Shown here: piece by piece, positions 25,456-34,525 of the stretch
How positions within the stretch are numbered: position 1 is the first letter of the stretch
Layout: the number at the start of each line of letters is the position of its first letter
Assembly (NCBI GenBank): GCA_025999935.1
Contig: BNXY01000026.1
Span: 1-36,442, forward strand
From: Bacteroidia bacterium
GTDB lineage: Bacteria > Bacteroidota > Bacteroidia > Bacteroidales > Azobacteroidaceae
DNA: 36,442 nt
Direction of reading: 5' to 3'
Notes under the pieces: model-generated
Told to the model about the DNA's origin: nothing
Database searches by the model: none
The model's input: only the letters and a program-made list of their open reading frames with translations
Position numbers and translations under genes: made by a program

Positions 25456-25486
25456 TATTAGTCGCAAGATAGTGAAAAAAATGACA
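25456..25486 (-). promoter_or_regulatory. Candidate autoregulated ECF promoter
   Basis: On the minus strand TGTCAT (25486-25481), 16 bp, then CGACTAATA (25464-25456). This resembles the GTC-type -35 and CGTCTAA-like -10 elements seen before Bacteroidota ECF genes. It would start transcription about 8-10 bp before the ATG at 25440. Confidence 0.45.
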
Positions 25487-25532
25487 AAATGCAGAAATAA
25501 TTTTTTTGTCCGGTAATTTATTAGTTTTTTTG

Positions 25533-25540
25533 TACCTTTG
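25533..25540 (+). promoter_or_regulatory. -7 promoter box of the ABC-F gene
   Basis: TACCTTTG matches TAnnTTTG. The nearest TTTG upstream (25506-25509) is 23 bp away, longer than usual. The ATG follows at 25563. Confidence 0.5.
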
Positions 25541-25559
25541 CGCCCTGATTAAGGCATAA

Positions 25560-27176
<1,617 letters not shown>

Positions 27177-27197
27177 ATATTTTAAAATAAGTAAAAC

Positions 27198-27234
27198 GTC
27201 TCGTCATTTCGAGCATAACGGGAAATGACGAGAC
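27198..27234. terminator. Convergent hairpin terminator
   Basis: GTCTCGTCATTTC (27198-27210) and GAAATGACGAGAC (27222-27234) are perfect 13-bp arms around an 11-base loop, between the ABC-F stop (27176) and the desulfurase stop (27245). It resembles the common CGTCATTTCGAG intergenic repeat and probably serves both genes. Confidence 0.7.
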
Positions 27235-27244
27235 TCTCTGTTTC

Positions 27245-28834
27245 TTACTGTCTTCCCGCCACTATCTTCTTCACCGCCTCCACCAGTCTATCAATCTCTT
27301 CCGTAGTATTATAAAACGAAAAAGACGGACGAACAGATGCTTCCACGCCCATTCGTCGCAAAGCCGGTTGGGCGCAATGATGCCCTGCGCGTAAAGCGAT
27401 TCCTTCTTCATCAAGCAATTTTCCGACTTCCGGCGTAGGTATGCCCGGAATGATAAAAGACACAACACTTATCCTTTCGCGCGGATTGCCGATTAATTGG
27501 ATGCCGTCAATTTTGCCCAATTCCTTGCGGGCATATTCCGTCAGATAATGTTCGTATTTCTCAATATTGTGAATACCGATTTTGCTTACATAATCCAAAG
27601 CGGCTCCTAATCCGATGGCATCCGCTACGTTAGGTGTTCCCGCTTCAAATTTCGCCGGAGGTCCGTTGAAAATTGTTTCCTCGAAAGTGACATCTTTAAT
27701 CATATTTCCGCCACCTTGCCAGGGAGGAATGAGTTCGAGCAATTCCTTTTTGCCGTAAACCACGCCGATTCCGTTGGGCGCATAAATTTTGTGTCCGGAA
27801 AAAACGAAGAAATCCACGTCCAAATCCTGCACATCTATCGGCGTATGGGCGACCGATTGTGCGCCGTCTATCAACACGCGGGCGCCGTAGCGTTTCGCCA
27901 TGTCAATCATGGTTTTAGCAGGCGAGATGGTTCCGAAAGTATTGTTTACCTGCGCGAAAGCAACGATTTTAGTCCGCGAACTCAACAACTTTTCGTATTC
28001 TTCCAAAATCACTTCCCCTTTGTCGTTGATAGGAATAACCAACAACTTGGCATTCTTTTCCTTCGCCAATTGTTGCCAGGGAACAATGTTCGCATGATGG
28101 TCTAAAGTAGAAATAATGATTTCATCACCCGGCTGAATAAATTTCCAACCGTAAGTCTGCGTCACCAAATTGATACCTTCAGTCGTTCCTCTCACGAAAA
28201 TGATATTTTCTTCGGAAGGTGCGTTGATGAATTTAGCCACTTTCTGCCGCGCCCCTTCGTAACCGTCGGTGGAACGCGCCGCCAAAGTATGCGAAGCCCG
28301 ATGGATATTGGAATTATCGTTTTCGTAATAATGCTTGAGAGAATTGATTACGTGCGTAGGCTTTTGCGTAGTGGCGGCATTGTCGAACCAAATCAAATCT
28401 TTTCCATGCACTTTCTGGTGCAAAATCGGAAAATCTTTGCGAATAGCTTGCACGTCAAATGTTTCCCGACCGTTGTAAGTAATCGGTTGATCGCGCAGGA
28501 ACGAATATTGCGAATAGCCTGTATCGGCAAATTCGTTGGTCGCAGCCGAATGTAAACGGGATTCCTCGACCGGCGCTTTTTCTTCGTCAGGGAAAAAAAG
28601 TCCGGTCAATTCTCCTGCCTCGGGAAACGGATTCCCAAAATGATTGGCTTGAGAAGGCGGCGCGATCAACTGCTGAAAAGAGGCGAAAACACCGCTCAGG
28701 TCAATACCGTCGTCGGGCACAACCTGCGATGCAATCTGCCTATTTTCGTCATTGGGGCAATGTTCGAGAATCTCCCGCAAACGCCCAATGTCAGCCCAAC
28801 TGCCGAAGTTTATATTATTTGTTAATTCTGACAT
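27245..28834 (-). CDS. SufS-like cysteine desulfurase, predicted encapsulin cargo
   Basis: A PLP enzyme that removes sulfur from cysteine as an enzyme-bound persulfide, giving alanine. The catalytic domain (about 122-529) is type II (SufS-like): FDNAATTQKPT, DHHANIVPW, LIDGAQSVAH, PLP lysine K349 in FSGHKIYAPNG, and persulfide cysteine C487 in RAGHHCAQPALRR. Ahead of it is an extra region of about 120 residues, absent from SufS, rich in Pro/Asn/Gly/acidic residues with patches such as LIAPPSQANHFGNPFPEAG. Cysteine desulfurases packed into family 2 encapsulins carry such an extension, which directs loading. The gene lies 73 bp downstream of the shell gene on the same strand. No sufBCD or sufE genes are nearby, so a role in housekeeping Fe-S assembly is unlikely. 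Confidence 0.92.
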   Translation of the reverse strand: MSELTNNINFGSWADIGRLREILEHCPNDENRQIASQVVPDDGIDLSGVFASFQQLIAPPSQANHFGNPFPEAGELTGLFFPDEEKAPVEESRLHSAATNEFADTGYSQYSFLRDQPITYNGRETFDVQAIRKDFPILHQKVHGKDLIWFDNAATTQKPTHVINSLKHYYENDNSNIHRASHTLAARSTDGYEGARQKVAKFINAPSEENIIFVRGTTEGINLVTQTYGWKFIQPGDEIIISTLDHHANIVPWQQLAKEKNAKLLVIPINDKGEVILEEYEKLLSSRTKIVAFAQVNNTFGTISPAKTMIDMAKRYGARVLIDGAQSVAHTPIDVQDLDVDFFVFSGHKIYAPNGIGVVYGKKELLELIPPWQGGGNMIKDVTFEETIFNGPPAKFEAGTPNVADAIGLGAALDYVSKIGIHNIEKYEHYLTEYARKELGKIDGIQLIGNPRERISVVSFIIPGIPTPEVGKLLDEEGIALRAGHHCAQPALRRMGVEASVRPSFSFYNTTEEIDRLVEAVKKIVAGRQ

Positions 28835-28849
28835 ATTTTTTGTTTTAAA

Positions 28850-28903
28850 AAACTTTAACGACCTTAATGACTTTAAAGTCTTTAAGGTCTTTAAAATCCT
28901 TAA
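28850..28903 (-). repeat. Nine-nucleotide periodic repeat between shell and cargo genes
   Basis: On the minus strand six consecutive 9-mers follow TTAARGnnn: TTAAGGATT, TTAAAGACC, TTAAAGACT, TTAAAGTCA, TTAAGGTCG, TTAAAGTTT. GACTTTAAAGTC inside is a perfect palindrome. The array starts 4 bp after the shell stop and ends about 15 bp before the cargo ATG. It could form RNA hairpins that tune the shell:cargo ratio, or bind a protein; it may also be a neutral minisatellite. Confidence 0.75.
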
Positions 28904-28907
28904 TTAT

Positions 28908-30347
28908 TTATTTCAATACCGTTTTGCGATTATTATAATCATGATAATAACCGACTTCCACGTTTTCGAGGACGGCGATGGCATCGTCTGTCAAGGACGC
29001 TAACGAGAAATATTTCGTCAGCAAATAACTTGCTACGGCAAATTTATCCAATCCCATCAAACGAGCGGAGAGGCTGGGTGCAATTTCGCCCGGAATACCG
29101 GCTTGATGCAGCCCTACAACGCCCTGTTCCTGTTCGCCGGTGCGAACCAAAATAAAGTTGGTAATTCCTACGCCGCGGTTGGTAAGGTATTGACCCTGAA
29201 TCTCTATTTTGTCGCTGGGGATAATGGGAACGCCGCGCCACGTGATGACCGGAACGCCAAAAACAGCCGTGGTTACAGGTGGAACGCCGCGCCACGTACA
29301 TTCTCTTTCAAACGCGGCAATGGCTCGCGGATGCGCCAAAAAGAAGGACGGTTTTTTCCAAACCAACGACAACAATTCGTCCAAATCGTCGGGAGTAGGA
29401 GAGCCGTAGCGGGTGCTGATGCGGTAGCCCGGTTCAACGCTTGCCAATAATCCAAAATTCTGATTATTAATCAATTCCCATTCTTGACGTTCCTTGATGC
29501 TTTCGATGCTCAAACGCATTTGCTGTTCGAGTTGGTTGTACGGATTGTTGTACAAATCGGTTACGCGGGTATGTACGCGCACCACCGTTTGAAGCGTATT
29601 CAACGGATATTCGCGGGGTTCTTCTTCGTAATCAATGTAAGTTTCGGGGATGATATTGTCTTCTTCGTGACCGGAAGCCAAGTCGATATGTTTTTCGCCG
29701 TGAGCATTTACCGTAGCTTTCAGGCGAAGGTGTTCATCGACCGCTTTTTGGAATTGTTCGCGGAAAGTAGGAATGTCTTTGATGATTTCTTCCAATTCAT
29801 TGCTGTTCAACGAGAAAAATACGGCTGGAGTAATCGCTTTTACCGTTACCGACGAGGGCAGGTCGGAAAGCAAGTTGGCTTCGCCGAAATATTCCCCTTC
29901 GGAAAGAATGGCGATGCGTAAATCTTCGCCGTGCGTACCTTTGCTGGAAATTTCCACTTGTCCTTGCGCCACAATGAAAAACTTCTGGGAATCTTTGTTT
30001 TCTTCAATAAAATTGTTTCCCAAATTAACCGTTTCTACTTGAAATTTTTTAGCCAAACGGTTTACTATATCCTGTTCGATATGAGCGAACAAAGGAATCC
30101 GGCGGAATGATTCCACCCTGAAAGAGGGTACGCCGTTGAAAAATTCCACTTCGATGCGTTCCGCTTTTTTCAATTCTACTTTGGTTCGGTTCACGCGATA
30201 GGTTCCCGAATCGACTTGTACCCAAGGGAGTAACTTCAATAACAGTCTCGGAGTGATGGAGCCCATTTGCGGGGCTGTCTTCGTGGTGGTCGCTAATTTT
30301 TTAGCGGTGGCAGTCGTAATGCTGCGTTGTAAATCGTTCTGTGCCAT
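28908..30347 (-). CDS. Family 2B-type encapsulin shell protein
   Basis: A 479-residue protein that should assemble into an icosahedral HK97-fold nanocompartment. The N-terminal arm is followed by PRLLLKLLPWVQVDSGTYRV (E-loop side), then an inserted cyclic-nucleotide-binding-like domain (about 84-205; RRIPLFAHI, FFIVAQGQVEIS, FGEANLLSDLPSS), then the shell body with NTLQTVVRVHTRVTDLYNNP, NQNFGLLASVEPG, a P-/A-domain half with SFFLAHPRAIAAFERECTWR and GVPVITWRGVPIIPSDK, and GLHQAGIPGEIAPSLSARL near the end. The insert is what separates family 2B from 2A. The canonical phosphate-binding Arg of the insert appears to be Ser (S165), so nucleotide binding is doubtful. The next gene is the predicted cargo. 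I see no clear TAnnTTTG box in the 80 bp upstream. Confidence 0.92.
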   Translation of the reverse strand: MAQNDLQRSITTATAKKLATTTKTAPQMGSITPRLLLKLLPWVQVDSGTYRVNRTKVELKKAERIEVEFFNGVPSFRVESFRRIPLFAHIEQDIVNRLAKKFQVETVNLGNNFIEENKDSQKFFIVAQGQVEISSKGTHGEDLRIAILSEGEYFGEANLLSDLPSSVTVKAITPAVFFSLNSNELEEIIKDIPTFREQFQKAVDEHLRLKATVNAHGEKHIDLASGHEEDNIIPETYIDYEEEPREYPLNTLQTVVRVHTRVTDLYNNPYNQLEQQMRLSIESIKERQEWELINNQNFGLLASVEPGYRISTRYGSPTPDDLDELLSLVWKKPSFFLAHPRAIAAFERECTWRGVPPVTTAVFGVPVITWRGVPIIPSDKIEIQGQYLTNRGVGITNFILVRTGEQEQGVVGLHQAGIPGEIAPSLSARLMGLDKFAVASYLLTKYFSLASLTDDAIAVLENVEVGYYHDYNNRKTVLK

Positions 30348-30377
30348 AATTTTTATAATTTTAAAAAGTTTGTTATT

Positions 30378-30720
30378 TTATTTTAATCGACTTATTTCTT
30401 TTTTAATTTCTGAAATTACTTCTTTGTTAGCTAAATGCTGACTGCCATTCGGGAATAACTACTTCTGTGATTTTTTCGTGAAGGCGTTCGCCGAGTTCTT
30501 CCAAACTTTCTTTGGTAATTTTGGTTTTCGTTTTTGCCTCCGTAAAAGTATTTTCAAAATACCATTTTTCCCATTCTGCTATCGTTTTAGGCTGACAGTC
30601 ACGAATAAGAGCCATTACTGCGCCCACTTTATTAGGGCGCGAAAGTTGGTACGTTTGTGTGGCGTAATTGAGGACTTTCTCTTTTTTGCCAAAATCGAGG
30701 GAATGTTTATTGTATATCAT
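30378..30720 (-). pseudogene. Truncated MjaI-type restriction endonuclease
   Basis: The first 97 residues resemble the N-terminal half of MjaI-family enzymes: QTYQLSRPNKVGAVMALIRD, then KTIAEWEKWYFENTF and EKITEVVIPEW. Full-length members are about twice as long; here TAA falls right after PEWQSAFS. Just downstream in another frame is ANKEVISEIKKEISRLK and a stop (30378), which looks like a retained C-terminal tail. An internal deletion plus frame change therefore removed the middle of the protein, and the nuclease is almost certainly inactive. The start overlaps the preceding gene by 14 nt. The encapsulin gene begins 30 bp after the remnant. Confidence 0.65.
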
Positions 30721-31396
30721 TTCCTTCCAGTTTTATTTTTATATGAGCCATTTCAATTGCTTCTTCAAGCATTTTCAAAGCATTTTTTCCTGATTCTGTT
30801 TTTGCCAATTCAGGTTCGTCCTTAAAATATATTTCTGATAATTTTGTTAAACGAGTGTTTTCTGAATACAACATATTCATATTTTTGACTTTTAAATTTT
30901 TATCTATTAGTTTTCTATCTTTTTTTACGGCATTTTTTTCTTCTATTGTCATTGATTTATTATTGCTTATTTCTGGTTTCTCAAATTTGTTTGTTGTATA
31001 TAATATGTAATATTTATCATTAGGATTAAAAGGGGTAAAAGTTATATTAACTATTTTACAAGGGTTGAACAAAGACATCAAATGTTCTGATTTTTCATCT
31101 GATTTTGTTAAAGAAACTGTGTTACTTGCATTAGTTGCCGCACCAAGAATGATTTTAAAATGAAACCAATATAACTCTAACCCAATTGTAATATTTTCAT
31201 TTTTTATTTTACCTTCGTGGTAAAATTCTAAAATAATACTACTGTTTTCTCTTTCGTATCTTGTTACTCTAATTATTTCTTTCTTATTAAAAAATACGAA
31301 CTTAACAATAGCAACCATACCTCCTGAAAAAAGTACAGTAATTAGCCATTTATAATTTTCCACCAAAAACTCTGATAAAATATTTAGAATTTGCAT
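30707..31396 (-). CDS. Hypothetical single-TM protein in the restriction-modification operon
   Basis: A 229-residue protein I do not recognise. One TM helix lies near the N-terminus (about 16-36, KWLITVLFSGGMVAIVKFVFF), followed by a basic KKEIIRVTRYER turn and a mainly beta region (ILEFYHEGKIKNENITIGLEL), then a Lys-rich helical tail (KNAVKKDRKLIDKNLKVKN-like). It starts 8 bp after the methylase stop and overlaps the endonuclease start by 14 nt, so it was part of the same operon. It is lower in GC than its neighbours, consistent with acquired DNA. Membrane-linked defence or effector roles are possible but unsupported. Confidence 0.7.
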   Translation of the reverse strand: MQILNILSEFLVENYKWLITVLFSGGMVAIVKFVFFNKKEIIRVTRYERENSSIILEFYHEGKIKNENITIGLELYWFHFKIILGAATNASNTVSLTKSDEKSEHLMSLFNPCKIVNITFTPFNPNDKYYILYTTNKFEKPEISNNKSMTIEEKNAVKKDRKLIDKNLKVKNMNMLYSENTRLTKLSEIYFKDEPELAKTESGKNALKMLEEAIEMAHIKIKLEGNDIQ

Positions 31397-31403
31397 ATTG
31401 TTT

Positions 31404-32684
31404 TTAAATCATTAAAAATTTCTTTTTATACTTAAACTCCAAACTATCATCTACCTCCGCCATTCTATCTTTCAATAAATGCGCATTGATAAAAGTTTTA
31501 TTTTCCAAATAAAGATACGCCATTAAATGGTTGTCTTTATCGTGTTTACATTCATCATATTTCAAAAAAACCTTTTTTCCGCGCAGTTTATTTTTTAAAT
31601 ATTCTGTGGCTTGCCCATTGATTTTAGGATTTTGTTTAATGCCGATTAACCGGATAATCAAATCGTTGTTTAGTCTTATCAATTCGGGGCTGATAATTTC
31701 TTTGACTGAAAAATATTCTTCGCGCTTGCCTGTGCTGTCGGCATCTAACTTCGAGCCGAATTGCAGTTTTTTTACATCAATTTTTTTATCAATTTTATGT
31801 GTATCTACAAATTGATACGGCAGATTTTGGATTGCCTCGTCATAAGAGGGGATTCCTGCTTTCGCAGGAATGACGGTTACATTGACTTTATTAAAAACAT
31901 CATCGCCGCCTATTTTTTCTTTTATAATTGGCAAAAAATCTGGATTGATTTCGTAACCAACTGAATTACGATTTAAGTTTTTAGCAGCCAAAGAAGTTGT
32001 ACCACTACCCAAAAATGGGTCTAAAACAGTTTCATTCGGAAACGAAAACATTTTAATTAGTCGGTGCGGCAGTTCTTCGGGAAACATTGCTAAATGTCCA
32101 ACTTGTTTTGCGCCGTTGAAATACCAATGTCCGTTAAAATAGGTGTTCCATTCTTCGTTGGTCATTGCCGAATTATCCTTTTGCTCTTGCGCAGGTTTCG
32201 GCGCGTTGCCTTGCTTTTTGAAAAGCAAAATGTATTCAAAATCAAGTTTCACAATGCCGTTGCGCGGGTGCGGAAAACTGCCCATCACTGCGCCGCCGCC
32301 TGTGGTGTTCATCGTGGTGGCTTTTTGCCAAATAATTTGTCCCATAAAATCAAAACCAAGCACCTCGCAAAACCGTATAATTTCGGAATGAATGGGAATA
32401 ACTTTGTAACGCCCATAATAAACCGACCTCGCAAATTGGTCGCCAATATTGATACACAACCTGCAACCTTCGTGCAACACACGATAACATTCCGCCCAAA
32501 CCAAATTCAGGTTGTTGATATAACTTTCGTAGCTGTCGTTAAACCCGATTTGCTCGTCTGTGCCATAATCTTTTAACTGCCAATAGGGTGGCGAAGTGAT
32601 AATCAAATGCACTGATTTATCACTTAACTCACTCATTTGGCGGCTATCGCCGTTGATTATTTTATGGGTTGTTGTATTATACAT
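31404..32684 (-). CDS. Beta-class DNA methyltransferase with SNase-like C-terminal domain
   Basis: The N-terminal 260 residues form an amino-methyltransferase of beta order: catalytic SPPYW (31-35) first, SAM-binding DPFLGSGTT (222-230) later. SPPYW is typical of N4-cytosine enzymes, and pairing with a MjaI-type nuclease hints at CTAG specificity (inference). Residues about 325-426 resemble a staphylococcal-nuclease fold (IIRLIGIKQNP, KVFLKYDECKHDKDNHLMAYLY, FINAHLL), but the residues matching SNase D40, E43 and R87 are replaced, so it is probably a non-catalytic target-binding module. Residues about 270-281 (VIPAKAGIPS) are encoded by a palindromic repeat inserted in frame (31838-31875). The enzyme otherwise looks intact. 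Confidence 0.88.
   Translation of the reverse strand: MYNTTTHKIINGDSRQMSELSDKSVHLIITSPPYWQLKDYGTDEQIGFNDSYESYINNLNLVWAECYRVLHEGCRLCINIGDQFARSVYYGRYKVIPIHSEIIRFCEVLGFDFMGQIIWQKATTMNTTGGGAVMGSFPHPRNGIVKLDFEYILLFKKQGNAPKPAQEQKDNSAMTNEEWNTYFNGHWYFNGAKQVGHLAMFPEELPHRLIKMFSFPNETVLDPFLGSGTTSLAAKNLNRNSVGYEINPDFLPIIKEKIGGDDVFNKVNVTVIPAKAGIPSYDEAIQNLPYQFVDTHKIDKKIDVKKLQFGSKLDADSTGKREEYFSVKEIISPELIRLNNDLIIRLIGIKQNPKINGQATEYLKNKLRGKKVFLKYDECKHDKDNHLMAYLYLENKTFINAHLLKDRMAEVDDSLEFKYKKKFLMI
31838..31875. repeat. Palindromic repeat inserted in the methylase gene
   Basis: ATTCCTGC TTTC GCAGGAAT is a perfect 8-bp hairpin with outer CGTCAT / GACG arms. On the minus strand it has the skeleton GTCATT-hairpin-AATCCCC shared with 21008-21028. 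It is 38 nt but leaves the frame open, adding VIPAKAGIPS between the methylase and SNase-like domains. Confidence 0.8.
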
Positions 32685-32690
32685 TGATTA

Positions 32691-34100
32691 TTATTTTGTT
32701 TGAATTTTTATCCATTCGACAATTTCATTCAAAGCGATGGGCGAAAAAGTTTGCTCTATCGTTGCGTATTCAGTCGGCAAACCGGTTTCTGCTTCTTGAA
32801 ACAAATGATTTAAGCCCGGCAATTCTTTTGTTGTAACTTTTTTATTGCCGCCTTTTTGCAATGCAGATTTTATTGCCTCCAAATTTATTTTTGCCGGAAC
32901 CTGTAAATCTTTATCGCCATTGATTGCCAAAACGGGGCATTTTACTTTTTCCAATGCCGGCGCGGGATGGTATTTGATGAAATACTGCATCCAAGGAGTG
33001 CAAATCCGACTTACCGCCATATTGACCAAATCATTTTCGGTCACACCTTCCGGTATTCCTGTTCGCGGAATATCTTGCGCTACTTGCTTAAAATAGGTAA
33101 TTAAGTCTTTTTGCAGTTCCACTTGTTGGGTGGACTGAATGATAATTTCAAATGCTCCTTGATTGACCTTTTGGGCTTTTTGCCAATCTGCTTCGTCCAA
33201 TCCGGATGCTTTGGCGATCAATTCCTGCTGTAGCAAAAGAAGTTGCTCGCCGGAGATGCCTACACCTGCCAACAAGACGATAAATGCCACCTCTTTGGAA
33301 CGCGCGGCAACCATGGGGGCTATCATTCCGCCCTCGCTGTGCCCGACTAATCCGATTTTTTTTTGGTTAACTTCTTTCCGCGTTTGCAGATATTTTACGG
33401 CTGATTCTACATCTTTTGAAAAATCGAGACTTGTTGCTATCTGAAAATTGCCGGTCGATTTTGCCGTTCCTCTGTCGTCGAAACGCAACACGGCAATGCC
33501 ATTCTTCGTCAGATAATCCGCCAAAACGAGGAAAGGTTTGTGCCCCATCAATTCTTCATCCCGGTTTTGTGCCCCGCTACCACTTATTAACACCACTGCG
33601 GGGAATGTTCCTTTTGTTTTAGGGTAAGTGAATGTTCCCGCTAATGTTACGCCGTCCATTGGATTGTCAAAAACAACTTCTTCTTCGTTGTAGGGATAAG
33701 GCTTTTTAGGCTCTTGCGGACGGATAAGCGGCTCTTTTTCAATCGTTGCTCGCGATAAATTCAGCGGAAAAGATTGTCCCATTTGCTTGAAAGTACCTGT
33801 AATAATCGTGTCATTTTCCAAAGCGCCCTCATATCCGGCTCCAATGCTTGGAATGACGATTTTCAGAGAGGGGGCATGCCCCGTCTCTACAGTCGTTGAT
33901 GTTGTCGGAATGCCTTTGACACCTTGGTCGGGACTATCCAGCGTTGCACTATATCCGGCATCGGTTTTCGTGATATGAAACACCAAACGCAATTGCGTTC
34001 CCTGTACTTTCAAAACGCCATTCCATTGTCCTGTAATATCTTGTGCTAAGACTACCATAGATAGTAAACATGCCAAAAGTGTTGCTGCTGTTTTTTTCAT
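32691..34100 (-). CDS. Periplasmic alpha/beta hydrolase
   Basis: A 469-residue secreted hydrolase with signal peptide MKKTAATLLACLLSMVVLAQ. The N-terminal beta domain (about 22-120; GQWNGVLKVQGTQLRLVFHI, TGTFKQMGQSFPLNL) is of the type found before dienelactone-hydrolase/acyl-peptidase-like enzymes. The hydrolase domain has nucleophile S255 in GHSEGGM, acid in INGDKDLQVP and base in GLNHLFQ, an oxyanion GSGAQNRD turn and RFDDRG. The substrate is unknown; esters or acylated peptides are usual. Residues about 69-78 (TVETGHAPS) come from an inserted palindrome (33866-33887). Six bases separate it from the methylase start, but the two are probably unrelated in function. Confidence 0.87.
   Translation of the reverse strand: MKKTAATLLACLLSMVVLAQDITGQWNGVLKVQGTQLRLVFHITKTDAGYSATLDSPDQGVKGIPTTSTTVETGHAPSLKIVIPSIGAGYEGALENDTIITGTFKQMGQSFPLNLSRATIEKEPLIRPQEPKKPYPYNEEEVVFDNPMDGVTLAGTFTYPKTKGTFPAVVLISGSGAQNRDEELMGHKPFLVLADYLTKNGIAVLRFDDRGTAKSTGNFQIATSLDFSKDVESAVKYLQTRKEVNQKKIGLVGHSEGGMIAPMVAARSKEVAFIVLLAGVGISGEQLLLLQQELIAKASGLDEADWQKAQKVNQGAFEIIIQSTQQVELQKDLITYFKQVAQDIPRTGIPEGVTENDLVNMAVSRICTPWMQYFIKYHPAPALEKVKCPVLAINGDKDLQVPAKINLEAIKSALQKGGNKKVTTKELPGLNHLFQEAETGLPTEYATIEQTFSPIALNEIVEWIKIQTK
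33866..33887. repeat. Palindromic repeat inserted in the hydrolase gene
   Basis: GGGGCATGCCCC is a perfect 12-bp palindrome extended by GAGA / TCTC outside one mismatch. It resembles the widespread GTAGAGACGGGGCATGCCCC repeat. It is in frame on the minus strand and writes VETGHAPSL, which interrupts an otherwise normal beta domain. Confidence 0.8.
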
Positions 34101-34108
34101 ATTGTTTT

Positions 34109-34525
34109 TTATCTTTTATTCTGAAACAAAGAAACCAATCGTTTCCATTTTTGTATTACATGAATAATCACTATTACAGGGAAAATATGCCCAATTCTAT
34201 GAAAACTTATCGACGCATCGTTAATTCCAAAAATAAACCAGACAATGCTGACAATCATAAAAATAAATGTAAATATGGTCAGCGCAGTGATTTTGTTTTT
34301 TAGAATCACTTTCTTTTTTGTAAAAGCCTTGATTAAAGGCCAATGCTGGTAGGAGTGAATAAGCATCAGTAGAAACCAAATGATGCCGACAATACAATGC
34401 AATCCCCATGAATGCACTGTTTTATATTCATCATCTAAAGTGAAAGGAATGCATATCAGTACCAATATCAGAAGGATATCAATAACTCCTTTTTGGGTGC
34501 GATTTGAAAAAAATAATTTTGCCAT
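34109..34525 (-). CDS. DUF4405 four-TM, putatively heme-binding membrane protein
   Basis: A 138-residue integral membrane protein with four helices and histidines placed as in cytochrome b561-like DUF4405 proteins: H38 and H43 (VHSWGLH), H57 and H61 (LIHSYQH), H109, H113 and H122 (FHRIGHIFPVIVIIH). It may bind b-type heme and carry electrons across the inner membrane. It ends 8 bp before the hydrolase start, so co-transcription is likely. A small TCCC TAAA GGGA hairpin (34549-34560), related in sequence to 21044-21089, lies just upstream and may be a repeat fragment. Confidence 0.72.
   Translation of the reverse strand: MAKLFFSNRTQKGVIDILLILVLICIPFTLDDEYKTVHSWGLHCIVGIIWFLLMLIHSYQHWPLIKAFTKKKVILKNKITALTIFTFIFMIVSIVWFIFGINDASISFHRIGHIFPVIVIIHVIQKWKRLVSLFQNKR

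Noticed and set aside
28850..28903. CRISPR-like array
   Set aside because: Units are 9 nt with no spacers and no cas genes nearby; it is a short periodic repeat.
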